Origin: Emcibacter sp.
GTDB lineage: Bacteria > Pseudomonadota > Alphaproteobacteria > Sphingomonadales > Emcibacteraceae
Length of the DNA stretch: 64,000 nucleotides
Direction of reading: 5' to 3'
NCBI GenBank assembly: GCA_021774785.1
Contig: JAJFIQ010000019.1
Span: 310,001-374,000, forward strand
Below are positions 63,412-64,000 of this stretch, piece by piece (the stretch's first letter is position 1; each line of letters opens with the position of its first letter). Below the pieces are notes generated by a model. It did not search any database and had not been told where the DNA came from. It worked only from the letters and a program-made list of their open reading frames with translations. The translations under genes and the position numbers were made by a program.

Positions 63412-64000
63412 TTATTTCTGGTAAGTGAAAACTTTATTTTCATCAGATAATACGACAGAACGAAAGGCCTTGACGAGAGGGATATCCAATTGTCCTTCTG
63501 CTTCCATCATTATGTCAATGGCTTTTTCTGCATGCATGGATGGCTTGTATGAGCGTTTATCTACCAAACCGGAGAACATATCCGCAATCGCTGTCATGCG
63601 GGCCAGGTCGCTGACCTCTGCCCCTTTCAGGCCATCAGGGTACCCCGTACCATCCAGTCTTTCATGGTGATGGGTTGCTATATCAATCATATCTGAATCC
63701 CAATTTTCCACATTAAGTATGAGGCGGCAATTTTTTGGATGTTCTTTCATGACTTTCCACTCGGTCGCAGTTAGTTTTGCCGGTTTATCAAGAATTTCCA
63801 ATGGCGTCATGGCTTTGCCGATGTCATGCATCATGCCACCCATAGCCAGCAATTGTAAATCTGCTTTCTTGACCCCCAGCAACATGCCGAAAGAGGTCAG
63901 GTAACCACAAACCATCATACTGTGCCGATACGTATAATTGTGATGCTGACGGATGGCATTCATCCAATTGTTCAGCCCGTCTTTCGCTGTTGCTTCAATG
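63412..64000 (-). CDS. HD-GYP domain protein (C-terminal part only)
   Basis: The frame stays open to the right edge, so the true start lies outside. The visible part is an HD-GYP phosphodiesterase domain: YTYRHSMMVCGYL (first His), GGMMHDIGKAMTP (HD motif), EHP, HHHERLDGTGYPDG (GYP motif), then ARMTAIADMFSGLVDKRSYK. All metal-binding residues seem present, so it should hydrolyse cyclic-di-GMP. Any sensory domain is not in view. Together with the GGDEF protein at 46403-47608 it shows that the organism uses c-di-GMP. It converges on the beta-barrel gene with one base between the stops. Confidence 0.92.
   Translation of the reverse strand, partial: IEATAKDGLNNWMNAIRQHHNYTYRHSMMVCGYLTSFGMLLGVKKADLQLLAMGGMMHDIGKAMTPLEILDKPAKLTATEWKVMKEHPKNCRLILNVENWDSDMIDIATHHHERLDGTGYPDGLKGAEVSDLARMTAIADMFSGLVDKRSYKPSMHAEKAIDIMMEAEGQLDIPLVKAFRSVVLSDENKVFTYQK

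Noticed and set aside
1-64000. CRISPR arrays, insertion sequences, rRNA genes
   Set aside because: No regularly spaced direct repeats, transposase genes or rRNA-like sequence were seen anywhere in the window.

Overview
The window comes from a Gram-negative bacterium, most likely an alphaproteobacterium. Support for this: lipoprotein-type outer-membrane efflux proteins and a beta-barrel, a helicase/S4/FdxA/CarD gene neighbourhood familiar from that class, an NDUFA9-like epimerase, two small proteins of the alphaproteobacterial PAS_5 type, and a holin of the gene-transfer-agent type. Base composition looks moderate (mid-40s % GC by eye). I cannot place it to genus. Both window ends cut genes: the biotin-carrier subunit of an acyl-CoA carboxylase at the left and an HD-GYP protein at the right.

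Region by region. 1-3019 is the end of a leucine-catabolism operon (mccA, HMG-CoA lyase, isovaleryl-CoA dehydrogenase). 3090-8752 holds a PAS_5 protein, an AI-2E-type permease, a compact lysis-type cassette (DUF6456-like protein, M15 peptidase, 3-TM GTA/phage-type holin), an AsmA-like protein and a LemA/DUF3137 pair. After degenerate palindromic repeats (8806-9007) come a LysR regulator, a TPR protein, a Suv3-like helicase and an S4 protein. Four unrelated genes (amidohydrolase, retropepsin-like protease, TetR, TerB-like) then lie before 7Fe ferredoxin and CarD. 18516-29770 carries a degenerate metallophosphatase, a tripartite RND efflux operon, an M48 peptidase with a nuclease-like protein, a GST and an M20 peptidase. 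29809-33853 holds a transporter, a PAS_5 protein, RNase D, a methyltransferase, tRNA-Leu(CAG) and an NDUFA9-like protein.

The most striking region is 34934-46111. It is one long, tightly packed minus-strand operon whose first genes resemble Had and Dch of anaerobic benzoyl-CoA degradation. These are followed by TetR, acyl-CoA synthetase, a ketopantoate-reductase-like protein, a dehydrogenase/enoyl-CoA hydratase fusion, thiolase, SDR, a single BcrB/HgdB-like Fe-S subunit and its BadF/HgdC-type ATPase activator. A perfect 14-bp palindrome lies just upstream of the first gene and is the natural candidate operator for the internal TetR protein. The set suggests CoA activation of an acid, an ATP-driven low-potential reduction or dehydration, hydration, oxidation and thiolysis. 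The usual ring hydrolase (Oah) and the partner subunits of canonical benzoyl-CoA reductase are absent here.

46403-54679 contains a diguanylate cyclase, ilvD, several small exported proteins (TPR, Sel1-like, DUF1579-like, an exported methyltransferase-like protein), a PLP-dependent threonine/serine dehydratase and a LOG-family protein. 54739-63410 has an M28 peptidase with a PepSY protein, a DksA-type zinc finger protein, and a probable operon of Crp/Fnr regulator, two DUF2892 membrane proteins, an MMPL/RND transporter, a LolA-like carrier and an outer-membrane barrel, which together look like a regulated lipid or hydrophobic-compound export route.
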